From assembly GCA_900765185.1 (NCBI GenBank), contig CAAFQT010000011.1, positions 1 to 12,249 of the forward strand: a stretch of DNA of 12,249 nucleotides, in the 5' to 3' direction. The position numbers were made by a program, and so were the translations under genes. Source of the DNA: an uncultured Collinsella sp. Lineage in GTDB: Bacteria; Actinomycetota; Coriobacteriia; Coriobacteriales; Coriobacteriaceae. This document shows, piece by piece, positions 7,302 through 12,249 of the stretch. Below the pieces are notes generated by a model. The model searched no databases and was not told the origin of the DNA. It saw only the letters and a program-made list of their open reading frames with translations. Position 1 is the stretch's first letter. Each line of letters starts with the position of its first letter.

Positions 7302-7805
7302 CTACCCTTGGTACGAAGATGCCTTGGGCGGCGTCTTGCCCTTCAGCACCTTGTGGTAGTAGTCATAGGTCAACGGAGTCTCGCCGCTCAGACGCTCGGC
7401 ATCTTCGACCTCGCCAATAAAGAGCAGATGTGTACCCACGTCAACAGTGTCGATCAAACGGCAGCTAAACAAGGCCGCCGCATGCTCGGGAACATAGGGC
7501 ATGCCCAGTGCAGTCTCGCGCGTCTCGTACTTAGCAAATTTGTCATAGTCGCTGCTGGTACGGAATCCAAAGTTGCCAATGTAGAGCATATCGGCCGTCT
7601 GATCGATCACGGTCAGCGCAAAGGCCTTGGCAGACGAGATAACACCAGACGTGACATTTTCCTTGTTCACGGCAACCGAAATGCGCGGCGGCATGGACGT
7701 CACCTGCACCGCGGTGTTGATGATGCAGCCGGCACGCAGCCCGTCGGCCGCAGCACTCACCACATACAGGCCGCTCGGCATCGTAAAGAACGCAGTTTTG
7801 TCCAT
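7302..7805 (-). CDS. Flavin reductase-like protein, Hrb-type flavin domain
   Basis: This 167-aa protein belongs to the FMN-binding flavin reductase-like family. From memory of the family it matches the N-terminal domain of high-molecular-weight rubredoxin (Hrb) of acetogens: a GLYVVSA start, VQVTSMPPRISVAVNK, FGFRTSSDYDKF, DVGTHLLFIGEVEDAE and a TYDYYHKVLKGKTPP tail. Hrb uses NADH to reduce its own rubredoxin domain, which feeds flavodiiron proteins. Here the rubredoxin is a separate gene 88 bp downstream. I chose ATG at 7805, preceded by AGGGGAG; a longer reading to 7856 adds 17 residues across the upstream leader and has no ribosome site. No convincing promoter lies between the upstream terminator hairpin and the gene, so readthrough or attenuation control is possible. 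Confidence 0.85.
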   Translation of the reverse strand: MDKTAFFTMPSGLYVVSAAADGLRAGCIINTAVQVTSMPPRISVAVNKENVTSGVISSAKAFALTVIDQTADMLYIGNFGFRTSSDYDKFAKYETRETALGMPYVPEHAAALFSCRLIDTVDVGTHLLFIGEVEDAERLSGETPLTYDYYHKVLKGKTPPKASSYQG

Positions 7806-7856
7806 AACGACCACTCCCCTAACCCGGGTTGGAACCTCACGGAAGTATGTACCCAC

Positions 7857-7889
7857 AAAAAGGCGGCGCCCATACCGGACGCCACCTTT
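7857..7889 (-). terminator. Rho-independent terminator after smpB or attenuator of the flavin reductase gene
   Basis: The minus strand shows AAAGGTGGCG (7889-7880) pairing with CGCCGCCTTT (7868-7859) around an 11-nt loop, followed by a T run. One pair is a G-U wobble. It stands 121 bp after the smpB stop and 51 bp before the flavin reductase start codon. It could end the upstream transcript, or act as an attenuator in the leader of the next gene. Confidence 0.75.
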
Positions 7890-7931
7890 GAGACATAGGT
7901 GTCATAACCGTGAGGAACATGAGACGCCCGC

Positions 7932-7998
7932 AGTTGCGGTGAAATAGGGACTGAATAGCCCATCAAACAGGCAAAACAGTCCGTATACCACCGCAACT
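7932..7998 (-). ncRNA. Long segmented hairpin of unknown function
   Basis: AGTTGCGGTG (7932-7941) pairs perfectly with CACCGCAACT (7989-7998). Inside it GGACTG (7948-7953) pairs with CAGTCC (7977-7982), and a short GCC/GGC pair caps the loop. Two internal loops separate the paired segments. It sits between smpB and the terminator hairpin and shows no credible coding potential. Both neighbouring genes are on the minus strand, so it would be in the smpB 3' UTR or the flavin reductase 5' leader. I do not recognise it as tmRNA, a T-box or a known riboswitch. The transcribed strand is inferred from the neighbours. Confidence 0.45.
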
Positions 7999-8010
7999 TA
8001 TACAGAGCGC

Positions 8011-8481
8011 CTAGCGGTTGCGCTCCTTGAGCGCGCGATCGATTTCGCGCTGAACGTCGCGCTTGGCCATGTCTTCGCGCTTGTCGTAGAGCTTTTTGCC
8101 GCGACCCAGGCCCAGCAGCAGCTTTACACGACCATCGGTATTAAAGTAGAGCTCCAAAGGCACCAGCGCATAGCCGCGGTTGCGCAGTTTGCCGTCAAGA
8201 AAATCAATCTCCTTACGATGCAGCAGCAGACGGCGACGACGATCGGGGTCACGGTTCCACACGCCACCGTGGCTGTAAGGGTGAATATGCAGGCCCACGA
8301 GCCAGCACTCGCCGCCGCGAATCAGCGCAAAGGTGTCGGTGATCTGGCACGCACGCTCGCGAATCGACTTGACCTCGGTACCACTCAGCTCAATGCCGCA
8401 CTCAAAGGTCTCATCGATAAAGTACTCGTGGTGTGCCGAGCGATTCTTGGAGATGAGCTTGCGCTCGCGCTTACTGGGCAT
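8011..8481 (-). CDS. smpB: SsrA-binding protein SmpB
   Basis: SmpB binds tmRNA and brings it to stalled ribosomes in trans-translation. This 156-aa protein is of typical length. It shows the family pattern from the N-terminus: NRSAHHEYFIDETFECGIEL, SGTEVKSIR, a basic PDRRRRLLLHRKEI segment, and the C-terminal tail GRGKKLYDKREDMAKRD that enters the ribosomal mRNA channel. I chose ATG at 8481, which has AAGGAGG six bases upstream; the longer reading frame runs into the preceding gene. The start overlaps the 3' end of the TPR-like gene by 11 bp, indicating translational coupling. No tmRNA gene is found in the window, although ssrA is often close to smpB. Confidence 0.96.
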   Translation of the reverse strand: MPSKRERKLISKNRSAHHEYFIDETFECGIELSGTEVKSIRERACQITDTFALIRGGECWLVGLHIHPYSHGGVWNRDPDRRRRLLLHRKEIDFLDGKLRNRGYALVPLELYFNTDGRVKLLLGLGRGKKLYDKREDMAKRDVQREIDRALKERNR

Positions 8482-9388
8482 CGCCGGCCTCCTTGACGCC
8501 GTCGGCTCCCTTGTCGTCGCCCGTGCGCTTTGCCTTGCGCTCGGCGTTGAGCTCGGCATCGCTCTCGCGTACCAGCTTAATGATCGCCGCGCATGCCTCC
8601 TCGCCCACCAGGTCGCGGGCACGAACCGTCAGGCGCGTAGCCTCCTGCTTGTCGCCGTCGCTCGCAGCGTCGGTCGCACACATGATGAGGCAAATGGCAA
8701 TTTCGGCCGAAGGCGAGGTCGGTACGCCCTGCAACGCCAGCTCGCCCATCACGTGCTCGTCGCTCTCATCGGCGGCATCCGGATAGGCAGTATGAATCTT
8801 GTTGAGCAGGCGCGTCGTATGCGCGTCGCCAGGGGCCAAGCGCAGCGCCAGACGCGCGCAACCCACAGCCGCCGAGACGTTCTCGGTCTCGGGCTCAAGG
8901 AAATACTGGCCCAAGTTGGCGTAGGCGCGGGCGGCGCACTTGCCGTCGCTCGCACGCTCTAGCACCGAAAACGAAAGCGATGCCCACTCCTGCTTGTCCT
9001 CGAGCGCACGGAACAGCTCGGCCAGATCCAGGCGGTAGTTGCAGTTCATGGGGTCCCAGCGCACGGCCTGCATCAAGGCGTTGCGAGCACTCACATAATC
9101 CTGCTGGCGAATGTAGGCATACGCCATGTCGGAATACAGGCGATCAAAGGGCACCTCGACCTGCACCAGCTCGCGCGGATCCTTTTCCACGCGGCGGTAG
9201 GCCAGACGCTCAAACTTGCTATCGAAGCTAAAGTACTGGCGGTTCTCCTCCGTCTTGCACTCGGCATCGATATACTCCTCGGCGAGCTCAACCAGACGCT
9301 CCAACAGCGGCGTCGCCGTGGCCAGGTCGCCCTGCGCCAGATAGTTCTCGGCATACGTGATGTCTTGCAAGCTGATGGGCAGATCCAT
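8471..9388 (-). CDS. TPR-like helical repeat protein
   Basis: This 305-aa soluble protein is rich in alpha helix and alanine. It contains at least one recognisable tetratricopeptide-like stretch, around DMAYAYIRQQDYVSARNALM followed by AVRWDPMN and a second pair of helices. Such proteins are usually scaffolds for protein-protein contacts. The last 35 residues are charged and low in complexity. No signal peptide or membrane segment is visible. I chose ATG at 9388, which has GAGGAG upstream; a longer reading to 9439 crosses towards the tRNA terminator and lacks a ribosome site. It is transcribed with smpB. A link to ribosome rescue is possible from the coupling alone and is not shown by sequence. 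Confidence 0.75.
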   Translation of the reverse strand: MDLPISLQDITYAENYLAQGDLATATPLLERLVELAEEYIDAECKTEENRQYFSFDSKFERLAYRRVEKDPRELVQVEVPFDRLYSDMAYAYIRQQDYVSARNALMQAVRWDPMNCNYRLDLAELFRALEDKQEWASLSFSVLERASDGKCAARAYANLGQYFLEPETENVSAAVGCARLALRLAPGDAHTTRLLNKIHTAYPDAADESDEHVMGELALQGVPTSPSAEIAICLIMCATDAASDGDKQEATRLTVRARDLVGEEACAAIIKLVRESDAELNAERKAKRTGDDKGADGVKEAGDAQ

Positions 9389-9444
9389 GGCTACTCCTCG
9401 ATCTGAGCGAAACACGGCAGACGCCGCATATACGGTCAATACAC

Positions 9445-9472
9445 AAAACCCGGGTCTCTTGCGAGGCCCGGG
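9445..9472 (-). terminator. Terminator of the tRNA-Gln/tRNA-Glu transcript
   Basis: The minus strand shows CCCGGGCCTC (9472-9463) pairing with GAGACCCGGG (9458-9449) around a GCAA tetraloop, followed by TTTT. One pair is G-U when read on this strand. It starts 11 bp after the 3' end of tRNA-Glu. Confidence 0.8.
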
Positions 9473-9483
9473 CGTTCATTTTG

Positions 9484-9560
9484 TGGTAGCCCGTACCAGA
9501 TTCGAACTGGTGATCTCCGCCTTGAGAGGGCGGCGTCCTAAACCGCTAGACGAACGGGCC
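9484..9560 (-). tRNA. tRNA-Glu, anticodon CUC
   Basis: The 77-nt gene folds into a full cloverleaf. The acceptor GGCCCGT pairs with ACGGGCT, the D stem GTCT pairs with GGAC, and the anticodon stem CCGCC/GGCGG encloses loop CTCTCAA with anticodon CTC. The T arm is ACCAG-TTCGAAT-CTGGT. The discriminator is A and the CCA end is encoded. It decodes GAG codons. It follows tRNA-Gln by 17 bp in the same transcript. Confidence 0.96.
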
Positions 9561-9577
9561 ATATGTAGCAAATGCAA

Positions 9578-9651
9578 TGGCTGGGATGGAGGGAGTCGAA
9601 CCCCCATTGACGGAACCAGAATCCGCTGTCCTGCCATTAGACGACATCCCA
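9578..9651 (-). tRNA. tRNA-Gln, anticodon CUG
   Basis: The 74-nt gene has acceptor TGGGATG/CATCCCA, D stem GTCT/GGAC, and anticodon stem GCGGA/TCCGT around loop TTCTGGT with anticodon CTG. The T arm is GGGGG-TTCGACT-CCCTC with one G-U pair. The discriminator is G and CCA is encoded. It decodes CAG codons. A U at position 1 of the acceptor is the usual weak U1-A72 pair of bacterial tRNA-Gln. Confidence 0.96.
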
Positions 9652-9695
9652 ATGACTGCATCGCTGCGCTCGGCTGTGCCTTTGCGCAAGAAAGA

Positions 9696-9724
9696 AATAT
9701 ACGGGAAGTTCTACGGCGGCGCAA
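9696..9724 (-). promoter_or_regulatory. Promoter of the tRNA-Gln/tRNA-Glu unit
   Basis: On the minus strand TTGCGC (9724-9719) and TATATT (9701-9696) are separated by exactly 17 bp. A run rich in A and T lies just upstream (about 9729-9750), as expected for the UP element of a strong stable-RNA promoter. The start of transcription would be near 9689, about 38 nt before tRNA-Gln. From here to 9916 I see no other gene. Confidence 0.75.
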
Positions 9725-9916
9725 GCCCCATTTTTAACTTTTTTGAAAATCGGCCAATTTGCCCCGACCCATGAAGGACCTGTGAAGCCAAACCGCATGC
9801 AAGGGGTCAAAATACCGCAAGCGCACCATAGCCACCGTTGGCAGATTGTTGCATCCTGGTCGCCGTCAATAGTGACACAATCAGGACACCAATTATCGCG
9901 CGGATATCGAGGCGAC

Positions 9917-10327
9917 ATGGATGATGAGCTTGATTACCTATGGGAGACCCTCGGCCTCGAGATAACTGCTATCCCTTGGCCAGATCGGCACAAAATTCAT
10001 CCCACGCTACGACCCGCCATCACAGTCATGCAGGCAACGTATCGCGGGGCCTCATTTTTGATGATGCGAATGGCATGGCACGCGGCGCTACCCGACCTCA
10101 AGCGAGTTCAGGCAAGCCTCGTGGAGCTATCCGGTATTCCCGTCGTGATTTCGGAGACCCATTTGGAGCAACGCCAACGCGACCGTTTGCAAGCACAGCG
10201 AATCCCGTTCATCTGCCCCGGCATTCAGGCATATCTACCCTTTATGGACGAAGAGTACTGGAGCGGCAAGCCCAACAAACAGGTAAAGATCTACGACCCG
10301 CATAAGTGGGCACAGTTCGAGGACTGA
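9917..10327 (+). CDS. Conserved-looking protein of unknown function
   Basis: This 136-aa soluble protein begins MDDELDYLWETLG. I chose ATG at 9917, preceded by the weak site CGAGG; an upstream TTG-started reading to 9743 runs through non-coding-looking sequence. The middle part reads LSGIPVVISETHLEQRQRDR, followed by RIPFICPGIQAYLP. From memory this resembles the N-terminal region of larger proteins annotated as MarR-type regulators, which carry an IPFIVPG-Q-YLP motif before a winged helix. Here the protein stops shortly after, with no DNA-binding domain, so it may be a stand-alone or truncated version. It has no same-strand partner and faces the ArsC-like gene. Function is not assigned. Confidence 0.65.
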   Translation: MDDELDYLWETLGLEITAIPWPDRHKIHPTLRPAITVMQATYRGASFLMMRMAWHAALPDLKRVQASLVELSGIPVVISETHLEQRQRDRLQAQRIPFICPGIQAYLPFMDEEYWSGKPNKQVKIYDPHKWAQFED

Positions 10328-10344
10328 CCGGAGCGAACCTGCCG

Positions 10345-10394
10345 GCGGAAAGCGCATCCCAGAATTTGCGCTCAGAACGAGACACGCTTTCCGC
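10345..10394. repeat. Isolated inverted repeat between convergent genes
   Basis: GCGGAAAGCG (10345-10354) and CGCTTTCCGC (10385-10394) are perfect 10-bp arms around 30 nt. It lies between the ends of two convergent genes, where a bidirectional terminator would be expected, but it has no T run on either side. The loop contains CCCAGAATTTGCG, which recalls the CCCAATTTCG loop of the mntH-flanking hairpins. It may be an interspersed intergenic repeat rather than a standard terminator. Confidence 0.6.
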
Positions 10395-10399
10395 AGTTG

Positions 10400-10759
10400 T
10401 TACAGCAGCGCCTCGGCCCAGGTTGCTTCCTTAAAGCCTGGAATCGCAAAGTCATCGCCCACCAGCAGCGGACGCTTAACCAGCATGCCGTCGGTCGCCA
10501 ACAGCTCGTAACATTCCTGATCCGTCATCCCTGCATCCAGACGCGCCTTCAGGCCAAGCTCTCGATACTTCATGCCCGACGAATTAAAGAAGCGACGCAC
10601 CGGCAGCCCCGAACGCGCAATCCAGGTCGCAAGCTCCTCAGCCGAAGGATTGTCTGTAACAATATCGCGATCGATGTACTCAACCCCATGCTCGTCCAAC
10701 CAGGCCTTGGCCTTTTTACACGTCGAGCATTTGGGATATTCAACAAACAGTACGGTCAT
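10400..10759 (-). CDS. ArsC/Spx-family thioredoxin-fold protein
   Basis: This 119-aa protein belongs to the ArsC-like family, which includes glutaredoxin-coupled arsenate reductases, YffB and the Spx/MgsR regulators. It opens with a beta strand and KCSTCKKAK, giving a CxxC pair at residues 11 and 14. It continues with WLDEHGVEYIDRDI, LPVRRFFNSSGMKYRELGLK and GMLVKRPLLV, all family hallmarks. The CxxC pair and lack of ars neighbours make arsenate reduction unlikely to be the sole reading; a redox role or Spx-like regulation is equally possible. I chose ATG at 10759, preceded by AAGGGA. It lies downstream of a VanZ-like gene on the same strand and may share its transcript. Confidence 0.85.
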   Translation of the reverse strand: MTVLFVEYPKCSTCKKAKAWLDEHGVEYIDRDIVTDNPSAEELATWIARSGLPVRRFFNSSGMKYRELGLKARLDAGMTDQECYELLATDGMLVKRPLLVGDDFAIPGFKEATWAEALL

Positions 10760-10772
10760 GGGGATTCCCTTC

Positions 10773-10895
10773 TTAGAAAAGACAAGTGTCTGGCAAACAG
10801 CGCATCGATGGCCATCTGCGACCGATGCCGATATTGTAGCCAGCGCCGACGTGCAGGCGGTCGTGGTTTTCCATCTTGAGGTTAACGTCTCGCAT
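10773..10895 (-). CDS. Possible 40-aa ORF between the VanZ-like and ArsC-like genes
   Basis: An ATG at 10895 overlaps the last 14 bases of the VanZ-like gene and opens a 40-codon frame ending 13 bp before the ArsC-like start. It begins MRDVNLKMENHDRLHVGAGY. The first 26 codons favour G or C in third position, as real genes here do; the last part does not. There is no clear ribosome binding site, so reinitiation after the upstream gene would be needed. It could be a small gene or a decayed fragment. I do not recognise it. Confidence 0.25.
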   Translation of the reverse strand: MRDVNLKMENHDRLHVGAGYNIGIGRRWPSMRCLPDTCLF

Positions 10896-11457
10896 GGGCG
10901 CCAATGGGACACGTCGCGCGCTGAACCAGCACTGACACCAGCAGCACCAGCAGCATGGCGACAACGTAACCCGCGGCATCAAAGCCTAAGTCGATAACGT
11001 CGAAATGTCTTCCGGGAACAAAAATCTTATGTACCTGGTCCCCGACGGAGCATACGGCGCAAAAGGCCAGGACGGGCACACACCGCAATCGGGTGAGCAA
11101 CATGCGCTTATCCAAGCACACCGCCGCCGACGAGGCAAACAGCCCAACAAAGAAGAACTCTACGGTATGGGCGACACGACGGATGTTGATGCCCATCCAC
11201 ATGCGAACGGGGGCAATCGGATCGGGATGGGCGACGGCAGCCGCTGAGCCCGCATCCCCGGCGGCATCTCCCGCCTGGGTCTCCCCCGCAGTCTCGGGCT
11301 GCACGCTGGCGCTTTGCCCCTCCACCACGTGCGCGGTAGACTCGCTGAGCGACGATGTCTGCTCCACGCTCTGCTCCGTCAGCATCCAAATACTCGCCAG
11401 CGTCACGACAAGCAGGACAACCGATATCCATCCGACTATATGCTTCGCGCGCGCCAA
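10882..11457 (-). CDS. VanZ-like membrane protein
   Basis: This 191-aa protein has about four predicted membrane segments: 7-26, 98-116, 124-140 and 160-178. It carries the VanZ-family signature SVGDQVHKIFVPGRHFDVID at 137-156, ending in DLGFDAAG. VanZ was named for low-level teicoplanin resistance, but most family members have no known role. Residues 28-85, between the first two helices, form a loop rich in alanine, serine and glutamate, predicted to be outside the membrane. The start is TTG at 11457: GGAGG lies seven bases upstream and no ATG is available before the first helix. The gene probably leads a short transcript towards the ArsC-like gene. Resistance should not be assumed from this sequence. 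Confidence 0.85.
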   Translation of the reverse strand: MARAKHIVGWISVVLLVVTLASIWMLTEQSVEQTSSLSESTAHVVEGQSASVQPETAGETQAGDAAGDAGSAAAVAHPDPIAPVRMWMGINIRRVAHTVEFFFVGLFASSAAVCLDKRMLLTRLRCVPVLAFCAVCSVGDQVHKIFVPGRHFDVIDLGFDAAGYVVAMLLVLLVSVLVQRATCPIGAHARR

Positions 11458-11498
11458 GGGCTAACCTCCGTCTGTTATTGAGCAGCAGCGAGTGTACC

Positions 11499-11536
11499 CC
11501 CAAATGTCACCGTCGCCATAGCGGAATCCCAAATGT
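11499..11536. repeat. Pair of short direct repeats upstream of the VanZ-like gene
   Basis: CCCAAATGT occurs at 11499-11507 and again at 11528-11536, 29 bp apart. Both lie in the 111-bp gap between the recombinase remnant and the VanZ-like gene. The spacing is close to three helical turns, so paired protein sites are conceivable. No clear promoter or terminator was seen in this gap. Confidence 0.25.
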
Positions 11537-11568
11537 TCAAAACAAGGCGCCAGATGGCTGCGGTGTCC

Positions 11569-12138
11569 CTACTCCGTCTCGCGCATCCAGCGATCGAAGG
11601 TCCCCACGCACACACCTAGGCGCTTTGCCGCCTGACTCCGGGTAATATTGCCCGCCTCATAGATATCGCGCACTCGTTCAAATTGCGGAGGGCACGGCTT
11701 GCGGGGTCGACCAAAACGCACGCCGCGCGCCTGCGCCGCCGCGATTCCCTCCGCCTGACGACGGTGGATGTTCTCTCGTTCCACCTGCGCCACATAGCTC
11801 AACAACTGTAAAACGATATCGGCGATCAGCGTGCTGGTCACATCCGATCCGCCGCAATCTCTCGCACGCGTATCGAGCAACGGCATGTCCAGCACAACGA
11901 TGGCCGCACCAAGTTCCTTGGTTATACGACGCCATTCCTCGAGTATCTCGCTGTAGTTTCGGCCCAGCCGATCGATGGAAAGCACCACCAACACGTCGCC
12001 GGAAGCCAAGGCATGAAGCAATTCCCGATACTGTGGGCGATCAAAGTCCTTACCGCTCGCACGGTCGGCAAAGACATTCGCCGGCTCCACGCCATAGGCG
12101 CTCAGCGCATCCAACTGGCGATTCAAATTTTGATCGCG
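11569..12138 (-). pseudogene. Serine recombinase (resolvase/invertase) lacking its N-terminus
   Basis: The readable protein from TTG at 12126 has 185 residues and starts within RQLDAL. In intact resolvases this follows a strand carrying the catalytic serine in a YxRVS motif. In-frame homology extends upstream to RDQNLNRQLDAL (codons down from 12138) and then stops; beyond it the frame reads unrelated sequence, and no start codon occurs before an in-frame TAG at 12223-12225. The remaining core is good: SGKDFDRP, SIDRLGRN with the active-site DRLGR at 52-56, the long helix QVERENIHRRQAEGI, GVRFGRPRKP, and a C-terminal helix-turn-helix (ITRSQAAKRLGV). Without the serine it cannot cleave DNA by the normal mechanism. 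It is a relic of a mobile element. Confidence 0.8.
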
Positions 12139-12249
12139 CGGGTAGTGTCGAGAAAGTTGGTGTAGCGCCCGATCCGAAGTGAGTCGGCCCGGCGTACTGG
12201 AATCTGGAATACGGTTGATATCCTATGCCGCCTCGACCCTGTCCGCAAG
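12139..12249. mobile_element. Possible end of an insertion sequence (extends past the window)
   Basis: Recombinase homology ends at 12138. The next bases, from 12140, read GGGTAGTGTCGAGAAAGTTG then GTGTAGCGCCC. From memory this GGG-terminated pattern, ending in TGTGTC-like and GTGTA-like blocks, resembles the ends of IS256-type elements, but the match is not certain. About 50 bp further in, a short minus-strand frame ends, as a transposase gene near an element end would. The element itself would lie to the right of the window. Confidence 0.3.
12223..12249 (-). CDS. Possible C-terminal end of a gene entering from the right
   Basis: On the minus strand the last bases encode LADRVEAA followed by TAG. 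The codons are typical of this genome. Only eight residues are visible, so identity cannot be judged; a transposase is one option given the candidate insertion-sequence end nearby. Confidence 0.2.
   Translation of the reverse strand, partial: LADRVEAA

Noticed and set aside
7859..7889. T-box-like string AAAGGTGGCGTCC
   Set aside because: It lacks the conserved T-box sequence ACCGCG and precedes a gene with no link to amino acids or tRNA charging; it is better explained as a terminator stem.
7757..7996. 79-residue minus-strand open frame between smpB and the flavin reductase gene
   Set aside because: It runs through the long hairpin, the terminator and into the next gene, with no ribosome site and no recognisable protein.
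7806..8010. tmRNA gene next to smpB
   Set aside because: No tRNA-like ends, encoded CCA or tag-peptide frame could be found in this gap on either strand.
10397..10407. AGTTGTTACAG, an 11-base match to a right arm of the mntH arrays
   Set aside because: It coincides with the last codons of the ArsC-like gene and has no partner arm or 40-bp neighbour.

Overview
The window comes from a GC-rich, densely packed chromosome with strong Shine-Dalgarno sites. It is most consistent with an anaerobic actinobacterium of the Coriobacteriia, with Collinsella or a relative as the best guess. That assignment is inferred from protein style and gene content (a high-molecular-weight-rubredoxin type system, GltBD, encoded tRNA CCA ends); no marker gene is present to prove it.

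Layout. 1-4903 (minus): the glutamate synthase operon gltBD, with a complete 1565-aa large subunit and only the first 66 codons of the small subunit. 4904-5425: intergenic region with a short dyad near gltB, a coding-like fragment, a phased repeat array and the mntH promoter. 5426-6682 (plus): mntH, an Nramp Mn/Fe transporter. 6683-7069: a second, matching repeat array and a strong minus-strand terminator. 7070-7805 (minus): a 47-aa rubredoxin and a flavin reductase-like protein, which together look like a split version of high-molecular-weight rubredoxin (Hrb). 7806-8010: a terminator and an unexplained long hairpin. 8011-9388 (minus): a TPR-like protein gene overlapping smpB. 9445-9724 (minus): a tRNA-Gln(CUG)-tRNA-Glu(CUC) unit with promoter and terminator. 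9917-10327 (plus): a conserved-looking protein of unknown function. 10345-10394: an isolated perfect 10-bp inverted repeat. 10400-11457 (minus): an ArsC/Spx-like thioredoxin-fold protein, a possible 40-aa ORF and a VanZ-like membrane protein with a TTG start. 11569-12249 (minus): a serine recombinase that has lost its N-terminus and catalytic serine, cut off at what may be an insertion-sequence end.

The most unusual feature is the pair of arrays on either side of mntH. Each holds six copies of a 15-bp site (consensus TCTCRATCTGTAACA). The sites alternate in orientation and start almost exactly every 40 bp (5089, 5129, 5169, 5209, 5249, 5289, and 6711, 6751, 6791, 6831, 6870, 6910). Each forward/reverse pair forms a 55-nt hairpin with a partly conserved loop core, and one pair shows compensatory changes. 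I do not recognise this element.

Functionally the window mixes nitrogen assimilation (GltBD), metal uptake (MntH), electron transfer probably linked to O2/NO defence (flavin reductase plus rubredoxin), ribosome rescue (SmpB) and translation (two tRNAs), with decayed mobile DNA at the right edge.
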